Assembly (NCBI GenBank): GCA_010356995.1
Contig: ML996687.1
Coordinates: 1,943,511 to 2,007,510 of the forward strand
Direction: 5' to 3'
From: Trichodelitschia bisporula
Taxonomy: Eukaryota; Ascomycota; Dothideomycetes; Phaeotrichales; Phaeotrichaceae
Length of the DNA: 64,000 nt
Part shown: positions 36,050 through 46,723 of the stretch, piece by piece
How the letters are laid out: each line of letters starts with the position of its first letter
Position numbering within the stretch: position 1 is the stretch's first letter
The notes under the pieces: generated by a model
What the model was told of the DNA's origin: nothing
What the model saw: the letters and a program-made list of their open reading frames with translations, nothing else
The model's database searches: none
Position numbers and translations under genes: made by a program

Positions 36050-39000
36050 GCACGGGACGGTCATTGGCGTATATGCGGGCGTTACTGTTGCGGCGCGGGA
36101 CCGGGGGCGTAAACGTACGGTAGATGGGAATGGATACCCGGCTCTTGAATTGAAACCTTGAATACCCTGATCCTGGATCGAGCTTGGTTGGACAGTAGTC
36201 AGGTACACGCTGCCCGTCATCTCGTCCAGGGGGCGGCGTGGAAATGCACAGCGCCTGATCTTCCGTCCCACAGCAGCAAAGCAAACTCATGCCAGTGAAG
36301 GATCAAAAGCAGGTGACCCAACGCCATCGCACTGCCTCTCATTGCTTTTCGACAACTCGTGTCCAAAGTTCGAGGGCTCAATGCCCAATCCCGAGGACGA
36401 TGCCGTTGCAGGGGATCGCACTTTAGCGCGTGCCGCCTAGTTTTTCGGCCCCGTTCCAGATCCCAGCCTCGCGCTGCGATCTTGCAGCCGTCACCAGGGG
36501 TGGCGCAATCGGATTCCTGGAATCGCACTCGACAAGGGATCGTCATTCAGGGCAAGCTTTTTCGAGGAATGACGTGTTGGAGTGGCGAACGGAATTGCAG
36601 ATGAGACACAATCCATCATTCAAAGAGCGATGATCATGTCTGTGACACCCTTCCATTGAAGCTTCCCAATCCCCCCCAGAATTTCCCTCCATACTTCCTT
36701 TTTCGGAAGGATTCGAGCCCATACCCCAACTGTAATGTCGGTAACACCAACAAAAGCCATGAAGATGCCGCTCATTGCAAACGCCCTTTTTCATGATCGC
36801 ATGAATCGCCCCAAATTTCCTCCCATACTTCCTTTTCCGGAAGGATTCGAGGCGTCGAGCCTCGCACCGCAACTCAAGTTTCAGTTACACCAACAAAACA
36901 GCCATGAAGAGGCCGCTCTCCAGAAACCCCTCGTATCGGTCTCCTAACCGACAATCTGGCGTAACAACCCCATCGCTTTCCCCCCAATCTCCACTCCAAT
37001 CCCAACTTCCATCCTAACTTCCATCCCAAAATCCCCCTTCAAATCCCATCTTCCCCAACCCCTACCACTCCCCACCGTCCCACAAAAATCCAACCCCAAA
37101 AAGCATCCCCACAAACCCATCCTGCGCGCCCCGTCCTCCCGCCGGAGCAAGCCAACAACCCGCCGCGCAAATGCACCAAGTGGCAACGGCAACCCCCCCC
37201 CCCCCCCCCCCCCCCCTGATTGGCCCCCCCCCCAGACCCGTTGGCCAGTGCCCGCGATCCCCGCCTCCCTTCCGCCGCTGCTGTACTGCCCCATCCCCAG
37301 TTCCAGGCGCGAGTGGCTCGGCTCGCGCTTGATGCGGGTCATGCGGCTAGACGGTAGATCCCAAAGACGGGTTCGAAGCGGTGAGGAAGCCTACCGGCTC
37401 TCCAAGTGCTGCGGTAGGAACGGGCTAGGCGGTGAAGGGGAAGGTATTTCCCGAACAAAGAAGTGCGGCGAAGGGAGACCGGGGACGCGGAGCCAGACTC
37501 AGTCCCTCTGTTCCCGGGCGTGCGGTAGGGCGCGCATGCACCGACCGAGGGGGAGTCAGGTGCTCGGATGCGGAGCTCAGTCGATGAATGGCAGGCTGTA
37601 CCGTGAATCGGGAAGTACCGAACGGCTTTCGTCCCTACTTCCCCTTCTTCGGGAAAGCAGCGAAGACGAGGACGGAAATATCCCGCACTTCGTCCCATGA
37701 ATCGACACCCGGCCACTCACGGCGTTTCCCCGGGACGCGACGAAAACAAACGCCGGCCCGGCCACCCATCGCGAGCACCACGCATCCAGCCCCCCGCAGC
37801 TCAACGGCCAACCTAACCACACCGCCGCTCCCAACACGACCGAAGCCCGAACGATCGAACTGTCCGCGTGAGCAACGGTCTCCGATCCTACTGGTGCGCT
37901 CCACACGTTGCGTATGTGCTCGCCCAACCCCCCGTGCGTCATGCCAAACCCAGCACCAACCGCACGGGACAGTGCGCTTGCGCCCTGTTACATACGGCGA
38001 GGGATGGACGCGGCACGACGGACGGACCCACGAAGGACGGAGGCACATCCGCCTCTCCGCAGGAAGCTCCGTACCTCCAGTGAAACAGGCAGGCTTTGCT
38101 GAAGGATTCGCTGAAGACGGGAGTGAGGTTGTACACCCGAGCCGCTCGCGCGTAGTGGGGGCGTGTCCCGCCGTCGTCTCCCCCAGGGAAGGATTGCGCG
38201 GCAGCGGGTAGGAATTGGCGCGGGGGAGCGATGGAGCCCAGTCCGCTGTGCGGTGATTGGTGAGTTCGGGTGTGATGACGAGCATATATCACCGGGGGTT
38301 AGGGAAGGCGGCCATTGCGCCGCGACGCCCGCGTCCATTATGGCGACCAGGAGGTGGGGAAAGCAAAGCGCAGCTGGGTCCGCGCGGTCTAGCCCCTTAC
38401 CCCAGCACCAAACACTCTTCCAACCAAGCCCCGCCCTGTCACCTTCAGCCTTGCCTTGCACACGTGCCGATCGAGGTTGGGATCGGCGCGTCCTTACCCC
38501 TTCGGTACGATATACAGGGGGTTCAGGGTCGTGGGGAACGGGTTGCGCGCCGAGGGGCTGTGCGACTTTGGGCACCGGTGATAACAAGTGAGGTGGTAAA
38601 TTGCGTTAAAGACCGAAGACGAGGTGGGTGAGACATGCCGAAGCGGATTTCTTTTGGAGGACAGTTGGTGCAAAAACAGGGCCGTGATAAGTGTGACGTG
38701 AATTGGACTTCGACGTTCTCCTCGCTAAACGGCGTGATGGATCCGCGTGCCACTGCGTTCGGGCGGCAGCATTGCTGCATGGCCGCGCAACCGGGAAATA
38801 GCACCGACTATCGGTTTGCCAGCAGGTGGACCTATCACTCGGCAATATCCTGTTATCATAATTGGTCAGGAGATGAAGTAACGTATAGCCGACATGGTAA
38901 AGCCGACACAACGAGATGTTCATGGGGAACGCACCCCGGTCCCTGGTTCCGGCCAATTACGGCTCGTACATCTCAGCCTCGCGGGAAAAGCAAGCACTCA

Positions 39001-39144
39001 ACGATCACTGTTCGCAGCACCCGGGCCACGCCGCATGCATCGAGTCTCTCCTGAGAACGAGAGGTCAAGGGAAGGTGATGTCTTGTTCTGCTGCACGATC
39101 CAAGTGGGAAGGCAGCGTCAAGGCAATGCATTCATGCAGGGCCC
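36050..39144. other. Gene-poor region with local duplication and folded-looking DNA
   Basis: This is 3.1 kb without a supported gene. It holds a diverged direct duplication (36672-36925), a C-rich stretch ending in a pure run of about 30 C (37192-37216 area), and a GC-rich segment (37340-37700) with several short complementary blocks. Frames of 100-216 codons overlap on both strands at 37.6-38.3 kb but their products are Arg/Pro/Cys-rich and unconvincing. Confidence 0.5.
36672..36925 (+). repeat. Diverged direct duplication, ~115 bp units
   Basis: Two adjacent copies share blocks in the same order: CCATACTTCCTTTT, CGGAAGGATTCGAG, ACACCAACAAAA, GCCATGAAGA and GCCGCTC. Copy A covers roughly 36672-36785 and copy B roughly 36812-36925. 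The second copy carries an extra short GCGTCGAGCC insert. Identity is partial, so the duplication is old. Confidence 0.8.
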
Positions 39145-42100
39145 CTATTCCTCCTCTGTCTCCATTTCCTCGCCTGACGCCTCGTCATCCTCCTCCTCCT
39201 CCACATCCTCGTCTTCACTCTCGTCCTCACCCTCGTCTCCCACAGGCTTGAGCCCATAGTCGTCCTGGAAGGATGCCAGTGAGCGAACCTCCGGCGCAAA
39301 GCCGGCCTCCTTGAAATTCTTGACCAGACCCTGACCTGTCAGCGGCATCAACCAGACTCGAAAATGCTCACCTCTTCCATAATCGTCGCACATGTACACA
39401 CCATATTCGCTGAGTCAGGTGTGAGCACCGGCAACACAACCTCCTTCATGATGGCCTGCAAGTCAGCGGTCGTAACGTCCTGCGCATCGCGCAAGATCTT
39501 CTGTCCCCAGTCCTTTGGTATGCCCTTAATCACTTGATTTATGAGGCCGACCATCCCCGAAGATATGGCTGTGGGCTGCTCATCAGCAAACCTGACGGCA
39601 ATGGAGCTCACCGCGCCTTGCAGCGCATGCTTCTCGAACGGCCGCGCGCCTGTCGCAAAGTCTTCAACGACTTGCCGCGCCGCCTTATACGCCTTGAATA
39701 CATCCGGCGACCGGTAGATTGAGAACTCAATCAGTCCTGTGTCCGTCGATCGCGAGAAGTTAGTGCCGTAGGCGAGCCCCGTGCCGCGTACGGCGCTCCA
39801 CATCGGCCCTTCAACGGCATCGAGGTACGCCAGGGCGACGAGTAGCGTTGGCTGCCGCGGGTTGTCGTAGCCTTCGATGCCGCGGGCGGTGAACAGCGCG
39901 AACGAGGAGTCGATCGTCGGCATGGGCACAATGTACGCGAGCTTGCCGGGGTTGCGCACGGCGTCACTGAGAACGGCCTTGCGGGTATCGAGCGGCCGCA
40001 GCGGGGCGACGGGTTCGAGGGCGGCTACTAGCGGTTTCCAAGCAGAGACAGGACACTGTACTTTCTTGAGATCTGCAATAACGCCGACGCGGATGTTTGA
40101 CGCAGTGAGGAAGGAGCTGCGGAACTTTTCGAGCATAGCGATCACGGTCTGCGGTTCGGACTCGAGCAATTTGGAGATGCGCTTAAGGTACAGCGCCTTG
40201 ACTAGCGTGTTTCCCACACGCGAGGTTGCCTCCGGGGCGTAGCTGATCATATTGTCGACCGAGTTCATCATCTCGTTGCCCGAACGCTTTTCGTCCGGAA
40301 TGTCGGCAAGCAGCTTGCTCAGGGTCGGCTTGAGGCGCTCTGCGTCGAAAATAGCGCCAAAGAGCAAGTCACGCACCCACTTGATCGCAACCTCGTACTT
40401 GTCAATTTCTGTCACAAATCGGATGCGCAGGAGCTCAGCGTTGCCGAGGGACGAGCCTAGCTCCATTGTGTGGTCGACCGTATCCCGGTCCAGCTCGACG
40501 GTGGCCTGCTCAAACTCGATACGCTTCCCGTCACGCATTATTGGCGTTGTGAAAAAGTTCGCCACGTAAACGGGAATGAGTGGACGAATGTCGATGGGGA
40601 TGACGCTGGTCGAGAAGATCAGGTTGAAGCTGATAAAGTTGGTCTTAACATGCTCAAAGTGTAAGAAGAGCGGGACATCGGCGTCTTGGTCAACAAGGCG
40701 CTGCCACTCGTTATCCAGCTTGGGGGTGGCAAGTCCGGCACGCACAGTGGTCGATGGGATGAAGTGGATCGACTTAGTGCTGGGTACGGGGAAGCCATCA
40801 AGGATCTCCTCTGGGATGGGCTTATCATTTTCGGCCTTTGCCGCCTCGAGCTTGCGCGTAAGCTCTTTGAGGCCTTCTTGGCCGAAGCGCTCCTTCTGTG
40901 CCTTGACGCGCGCCGTTTCCTCGGCCTTGAGTTTCGCTGACAGCTTGGCCGACGGGACGCCGAGGATTGAGACGTGCTTGTTGTTCACGAAGTACTTGGA
41001 CATGAAAACCCGCCACTGCTCGTCGGTCCACGCCATCAGCTTGTCATAGTCCGCGAGCGACGCGTAGGCTTCGTATAGCTCAGATCCGTCGCGACTGAAG
41101 AAGAGGTGATCCTCGATTATCGCATCGTACAGGGGGGCACTTGCCGTCTCCATGTGATACATAATCTGTAGACGGGTGCGCCGGATGCAGTCGTGCATGT
41201 ACGACATGTCAAGCGGCGCGTCAGCGGTCGTGCGGAGGACTTCGAAAAATCGGTCGTGGACTTCCTGAAGTTCCTTCGTGGCGACGCTATAGAGGAGGAA
41301 GGTGACGAGGGTCTTCGGGCGCGTCTCGGTGTAGGAGCTGACAGCACTGCAAAGCTCCTCTTTTTCGACGAGCGTATTCTCGAGAACGGACACGGAGGAA
41401 TACGTGAGGTAAACGATTATGATGCTCATGGCAAGGTCTGCAATATTAGAATAGGTAGACACGGCAGGGACTAACGCACCCTCGAGTTGGTCATGGCAGT
41501 CCGGGCCGACGAACGTAATCGAGATCTCACCGCTCGACTCGTCCTCCTCCGGAAATTCGACTTTCTGGATGATGCTCTCCTTCAGAGGTGGCGCCGGCGT
41601 GCTCTCGACCCAAGGCCTCTGGAAAGGTGCGTCCAACGGCGGCACGTCGTCGGCAATACTCTCCTCAAACTTGTTCAAAATGCTCAGTAGCTGCGCATGG
41701 TCAACCTCGCCGACGATAACAAGGCAGAGGTTCTTCGGCTGGTACATCTCCTTGTGGAACTCGCGGATGCGGTCCGCCGTCAGTACGCGCAGCGCCTCCA
41801 TCATGCCACCCGTCTCGTAGCGGAAGCCGACTCCTTCGGGGTACAGCAAGCGCTTTGCCTCCAGGTTCATCAGTTCCTCCATTGTATTCTGGACACCCTG
41901 CATCTCAGAGTAAACGACGCCGGCGTCATTGCCCTCGCCGTCGATGTGGTGCACCTCTGTGTAGCAGCCGGAGTCGGTGAGCGTGGGGACGAGGACATGT
42001 TCGAGGTAAACGGGGAGCTGCAACGTTAGCACCGTTCCGATAGTTATCAAGCCAGCCAGCTACAAGAGCATCAACATACAATCTGCGCAAAGCCTTCCCA

Positions 42101-42455
42101 GCCTGCCGTGTCCAGTGTGTATGCGGTATGGTCGGTCGCCGTCCACGCGTTGGTGTTTGAGTATGCCCGCGTTGCTAGCTTGTCGAGCACGCCCTTATAC
42201 TTGTAGCTTTTGGATCCCATGAAGCAGAGATGCTCGAGAGTATGTGCTGGGTTATTAGCGAAGCGTCTACGGAGTGGATAACCTACGAGCGCCTGAATCA
42301 TCGTGAATCTCCGTTGCTAGCGCAAAGTAGCCAGAGACCTTGGGGCTTTGGTTGTCCACAACGAACACGCGCATGCCCGTCCGCTCCGACTCATACTGCG
42401 TGAGGTAGACGACGGCCCAGTCCACGTCGAAACTCTGTATTTTTTTGAAAGGCAT
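39145..42455 (-). CDS. SDD3: M16-family zinc metallopeptidase (Sdd3/mug138 type)
   Basis: Spliced model: exons 42455-42287, 42246-42080, 42017-41480, 41437-39372 and 39330-39145 (introns of 40, 62, 42 and 41 nt), 1041 aa. The inverted zinc motif HTLEH lies near residues 58-62 in DDSGAPHTLEHLCFMGSKSY, which only forms when intron 1 is removed; the downstream acidic ligand region is in DTAGWEGF and GVVYSEMQGV. The protein has the four-lobe layout of M16C peptidases such as presequence protease and insulysin. Yeast Sdd3 (YOL098C) and S. pombe Mug138 are the nearest named types. The C terminus is a ~35-residue Glu/Asp tail (DEGEDESEDEDVEEEEDDEA). There is no presequence, so cytosol is likely. Intron 3 is 42 nt and in frame, so retention would insert 14 residues. 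Confidence 0.92.
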
Positions 42456-42617
42456 GATGGTGGATGAAGGAGTGGTAAGCTGAACGGGAGAGTCCGCTCC
42501 AGGCAGCTTATGAGGGGTAAGCTAAGAAGACGTGGGGTCGCCAAGCCACCTCCTCATTCAACTTGGTCGTCCAAGTGAACGAGCTCTCAGGACACATCAC
42601 CTAGTACTACCCACGCC
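42456..42617. promoter_or_regulatory. Divergent promoter SDD3 / ZW10-Dsl1
   Basis: Only 162 bp separate two divergent start codons, so the core promoters must overlap. No obvious TATA box is seen. Confidence 0.4.
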
Positions 42618-45168
42618 ATGTCCGCCGATGCGCTTGCCGATGCCATCCTGCAGTCCGTCGACGGCGCGTATCCTGACGATGAACAAGTCATCGCCGCCGA
42701 GCTGGACTCCGGCGCGCTCGATACTGTGTTGGCCACCATTGGCCGCGCGCGAGACGACGTGAATGTGCGTCGCGTTGGCTGCTCGTTGCTCGTTTCCTCG
42801 CTGACAAGTGCAGGCCGAAATCCGCGGCTTGAGCCGGGAGAGTGCTCCGGACGTCGATGGTTGGATTGCGCAGGCGAAGCAGCTTAAGGCGGATGTCGAA
42901 GAATCGAAAACCGCCGCCGCCGCCATTGTGCGCGACGCTGAGGTCGGCAAGGCGCTGCAGGCGCGAGTAGACGATGCTACGAGCAAAATCGACCTCCTAC
43001 GGAAGGAACTGGACTTCAACAATGCACTGGCGACGACGTTCAACCAACTGCAGTCGGCGTGGGACCTACTCGCCAGCGTGGGGGACAACGATGCGCTGCT
43101 CGAAAGCTTGACGCGGCTGGAGACGGCGCAACGCGTGGTCGGCGAGCTAGACGGGTTCGATAACACACAGTTTGCGGCGATTCTGCAGCGGCGTGCGAGC
43201 CAGGTGCGAGGGCTGCTAGTCACAAAGGCGCTGGGATGCTGGAATACAATGGTCGTTGCGGATGCGGAGGCTCGGACGATCACCATCTCACAACAGGCGG
43301 ACGGAATGGCGCTGCAAGAGGTGGCCACCGCGCTGGCGGCGCTGGGAGAACTAGACCATGCTGTGGGACGGCTTCACCGCGACCTCGACGCCATTGTCAT
43401 CACGCCGCGATTCACTGTGGCCGCCGACGGAGCGGTCGCGGAGCTAGAGGTTGGCAACGGATTGCGCGTGTCCAGTCGCAATGACGCCCCAGACACGATT
43501 GCCATCATCAACGATGCCGGTGCATTGCTCCGCTTCTTGCGTGACCAGCTCCCGGATGCCGCTCTCCGTCCGTTACTCGAGCACGCTGTCCCGTCGCTGA
43601 TGTTACATTTAATCTCCGCGTGGCTCGACCCTGCCGTGCCCGTGTCACTCAGCGAGATCGACCGGCTGCACGAGGTCGTGACACACGTTTCTGCTCTTGC
43701 TGAGGCGCTCGACACCTTTGATGTTGCTCTTCCTAGTGATGCCGACCTAGCGGAATGGGTGGAACGGCTGCCACAGACTTGGTTAGCGCGGCGGCGCGAG
43801 GCAGCACTCGTCCACCTAAGGGGAGCATCCTACGAGGCTGTCAAGGCGCGGCTGCCAGTTGAACATGTCGAAACGCAGATAGTCTCTAGTGATGACGTCA
43901 TGGTTACAGATGACTGGAACGCATGGGGAGACGAAGAGGAAGACGAAGCGGGCCATAACGGGGCGGAAGAAGCGGAAGAGGCACAAAAGGAAAAGGAGGC
44001 GAGCAATGAGGATGACGAGGATCCTAGCGCATGGGGTTTCGAGGAGCCTGCGGAAGACGAAGCAGCTCCAGGGGACGCCGACACCACTGAAGGCGATGAG
44101 GATGCCTGGGGATGGGGTGATGGGGGTGATGATGATAATGGCGAATCCGACAAGCCTAAGCCGATATCCCCGAAGGCCACCCCCAAAAAGCCCAAAACCA
44201 ACGGCCGTCCCACCGAACGCGAAATCACCCTCCGCGAGAACTACACAGTCACCGGCATCCCCACCACCCTAACAACACTCATCAACAATATCCTTTCCGA
44301 CGCCTCAAAGCTCTCCTCCGCCGAAAGTTCGCTGCAATTACTTGCCCCCGCATCCGCCGCCCTGGCCTCCCTCCCCACCCTCCTCCTCGCCTTCTACCGT
44401 GCCACCGCACCCACCATCTACGCCACTGACTCCGCCGGCAACATGCTTATCTACAACGACGTGCAGCACCTCCTCACCCTGCTCTCCTCTCTGCACTCGC
44501 ACTTCCCCCCACACCTCGCCGCGCGCCTCACCCGCGCCTTCGACGCCGACGCCCGCGCCCTATCTGCCACGGCGCGCCTAGCCTACGGCCGCGATTTACA
44601 CGCCCAGCGCACGATCCTTGGGGATCTGCTCTCCTCAACAGCAGGGTTTACCAATTGTTCCGCGCCGCTGAACGCCCGCGAGTACGGCCATGCGGTCGCG
44701 GATGTGGTTGCCCGCGTCCGCGACGTGGATGCCATGTGGCAGGGCGTGCTGAGCACATCCGTGCGGCGCCAAGCCGTAGGGCAACTACTCGGTACCGTGT
44801 TGGCGCGGATCTTAGACGAGGTTCTCGAGCTCGCGGACGGGCGGGCCGGAATCTCAGCCGACGAGAGTAGCGTGCTAAGGGGCTTTTGCGACCAGATCAC
44901 GGCGTTGCAGGATCTGTTTGAGGAGGAGGATGAGCGGGGGGAGAAGCGGAGCTTGGTGCATGTGTATACGCCTGGTTGGCTGAGATTTGTGTATTTGAGT
45001 GAGGTGTTGGAGGCGAGTTTGGCGGATATTAGGTTTTTGTGGGGGGAGGGGGGGTTGGGGATGGAGTTTGAGGCGGGGGAGGTGGTGGGGTTGATTGAGG
45101 CGCTTTTTGCGGAGTCGGAAATGCGGAGGACGGCTGTGAGGGAGATTAAGCGCGGGGCCAGGGCGTAG
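42618..45168 (+). CDS. ZW10/Dsl1 family vesicle-tethering subunit
   Basis: Spliced model: 42618-42764 and 42814-45168 (49-nt intron), 833 aa. The N-terminal third is coiled coil. The C terminus has the ZW10/Dsl1 ending: YLSEVLEASLADIRFLWGEG and GEVVGLIEALFAESEMRR. In between (about 420-510) is a highly acidic disordered segment with tryptophan motifs DDWNAWGDEEED, DPSAWGFEEP and EDAWGWGDGG. In yeast Dsl1 an acidic loop with tryptophans binds COPI subunits, so this protein probably tethers Golgi-to-ER COPI vesicles with Sec39/Tip20-like partners. ZW10 in animals also works at kinetochores; nothing here indicates that. Its sequence sits between ZW10 and Dsl1, so I give no symbol. Confidence 0.85.
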
Positions 45169-46240
45169 GTAATCAAGGCTCGCTGACGGTTGACGGCTTG
45201 TCTTGAACTGTGGAGCCGATCTACTGGATGGTCATGTCTTCACAATGCGTGAGGTCACTAATGCTGCCTTCCTCTGGCAGTCGGACGTTCCTCGCCTATC
45301 GTCGGGTCCTCACCAGCACCCGATGCTGCTTCCACAAGTGCCAGTCGGATGAGGGACCTGTCAGTAAGGTCAAGTCGGAAAGGAGTGTTGGAAGGATCGC
45401 CCGTTCATAAACACAAGATGTTTGGGAAAATCAAACTGTCCGCAAAAGCCGTATGAACGGCTGACTATCCAGCTACCGAGCAAAGCTCGTAGCGCGATTC
45501 ATGCAAGCCAAAAAAGCCCGTGTTGAGGGAAAAAGGCTCTTCCGCAGTCTTCGTCCGTGCACCACTGGTATTTACATACGTGGAGCTACACCTAGCAAGT
45601 TCATAAGCTACTTTGCCTCGTCGCGAATCGATATCCTTTTTTGAGTCTGACGTGTGCGCCGCTGAGTTCCTTCCCCGCACGTGGGAAAAGCACGCGCGCA
45701 CGGGCTCACGGGACGGACCGAGCCGCTCTGGTGAACATCATGGGCCTTTTCAACCACACCAAAGTTCATCACCAAAGTTCATCACCAAAGTTCATCACCA
45801 AAGTTCATCACCAAAGTTCATCACCAAATCTCATCACCAAAGTTCAACATCAAAGTTCAACACCCACTTCAACACCAGCTCGAGGATTGTTATAACGACT
45901 AGTATGGCAGCTTCTCACATTATAAAACTATAAAAGTCCATTGGCATTCGTCGATGGTTAATAGAACTAGTCGTGCAGAGTGGAAGACCGTTACCCACTC
46001 CGCTATGTGGAGCTCAACCGCGCCTCAGCCGCGCGCTGGCCGCAAGGCGCGGTGCCACGATGCTTATAAGCCGAGCCTCAAGCCGCAGTACTCACCGCGG
46101 CAGCGGGCGCATGTCAGCGCCGAGCCGCCATCCGGCCGTGTGATTGATTTTCATACTGAGTATACTTCTCTCTCGAAACCCAACTTCCTCCACCGCACTC
46201 CCCAACGAACTTCTCCACCACCGCAACCATCACCACAACC
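45169..46240. other. Intergenic region with 13-bp minisatellite
   Basis: About 1.1 kb. It includes an eight-copy 13-bp tandem repeat (45761-45864), an AT-rich patch near 45890-45960 and a TATAAG motif at about 46069 that lies some 170 bp upstream of the small coiled-coil gene. No gene is supported. Confidence 0.55.
45761..45864 (+). repeat. 13-bp minisatellite (AAAGTTCATCACC)x8
   Basis: There are exactly eight consecutive 13-base units. The first five are identical (AAAGTTCATCACC); the sixth reads AAATCTCATCACC, the seventh AAAGTTCAACATC and the eighth AAAGTTCAACACC. Divergence is confined to the right end. The unit length is not a multiple of three, which argues against a coding role. Confidence 0.95.
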
Positions 46241-46723
46241 ATGGCCCCCCCTCCCCGTCCTCCGGCGCCAATAAAACCGCCCGCCCGCCCGCCAGCCTCG
46301 CCCCCCTCTCCCCTCGCGGCATGCGAGGCCTCGGTCAGACGCCTGTGCGACCAGATACGGGCAGAGCAAGCCGAACACGAAGACACCCGCGCCGCCCTCG
46401 CCAAAGCCCGCACCGACCGCAAGGAGACCATCGCCACCATTGCCAAAGCCTTCTACCGCATTGCCGACCTCGAACGCGCCTCGGAGGACCAGGCAGCCCA
46501 GCTAAGGACCGAGCACGCCAGGCACGAGAACACCAAAGTTGCCCTCGCCGTCGCCTACCGGCGCATCGCCGACCTCCAGCGCGCCTCGCAAGACATAGCC
46601 GCTCTGAACCTGCACCACCGCAAGGCCAAGGAAGATGCTAAGCGGGAGGCTGGAGAGCTCAGGCGCGTGAATGCCCTTCTTGAGCATGTGAACGATTGGT
46701 TGAGTGAGGAGGTCAAAGAGTGA
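46241..46723 (+). CDS. Small proline-rich/coiled-coil protein (160 aa), unknown
   Basis: A single exon of 160 aa. The first ~25 residues are Pro/Ala-rich. Residues ~27-160 are predicted by eye to be one long coiled coil, containing two related ~37-residue segments: EQAEHEDTRAALAKAR...FYRIADLERASEDQAAQL and EHARHENTKVALAVAYRRIADLQRASQDIAAL. The duplication points to an internal repeat. No signal peptide or membrane segment is present. The stop codon lies in a 16-base direct repeat. I do not recognise a family; it could be a lineage-specific protein. Open-frame length, composition and a TATAAG about 170 bp upstream favour a real gene. Confidence 0.5.
   Translation: MAPPPRPPAPIKPPARPPASPPSPLAACEASVRRLCDQIRAEQAEHEDTRAALAKARTDRKETIATIAKAFYRIADLERASEDQAAQLRTEHARHENTKVALAVAYRRIADLQRASQDIAALNLHHRKAKEDAKREAGELRRVNALLEHVNDWLSEEVKE

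Noticed and set aside
37360-37400. GAGGAAGCCTACCGG resembling the CR-I region of RNase P RNA
   Set aside because: The other conserved regions (CR-IV and CR-V) were not found downstream; kept only as an untyped structured segment.
37588-38285. Overlapping 207- and 216-codon frames on opposite strands
   Set aside because: Neither has a domain or compositional sign of a real protein; GC-rich DNA gives such frames by chance.
46000-46060. tRNA box A-like TAGCGGAGTGGG on the minus strand
   Set aside because: No box B at a suitable distance and no cloverleaf can be drawn.
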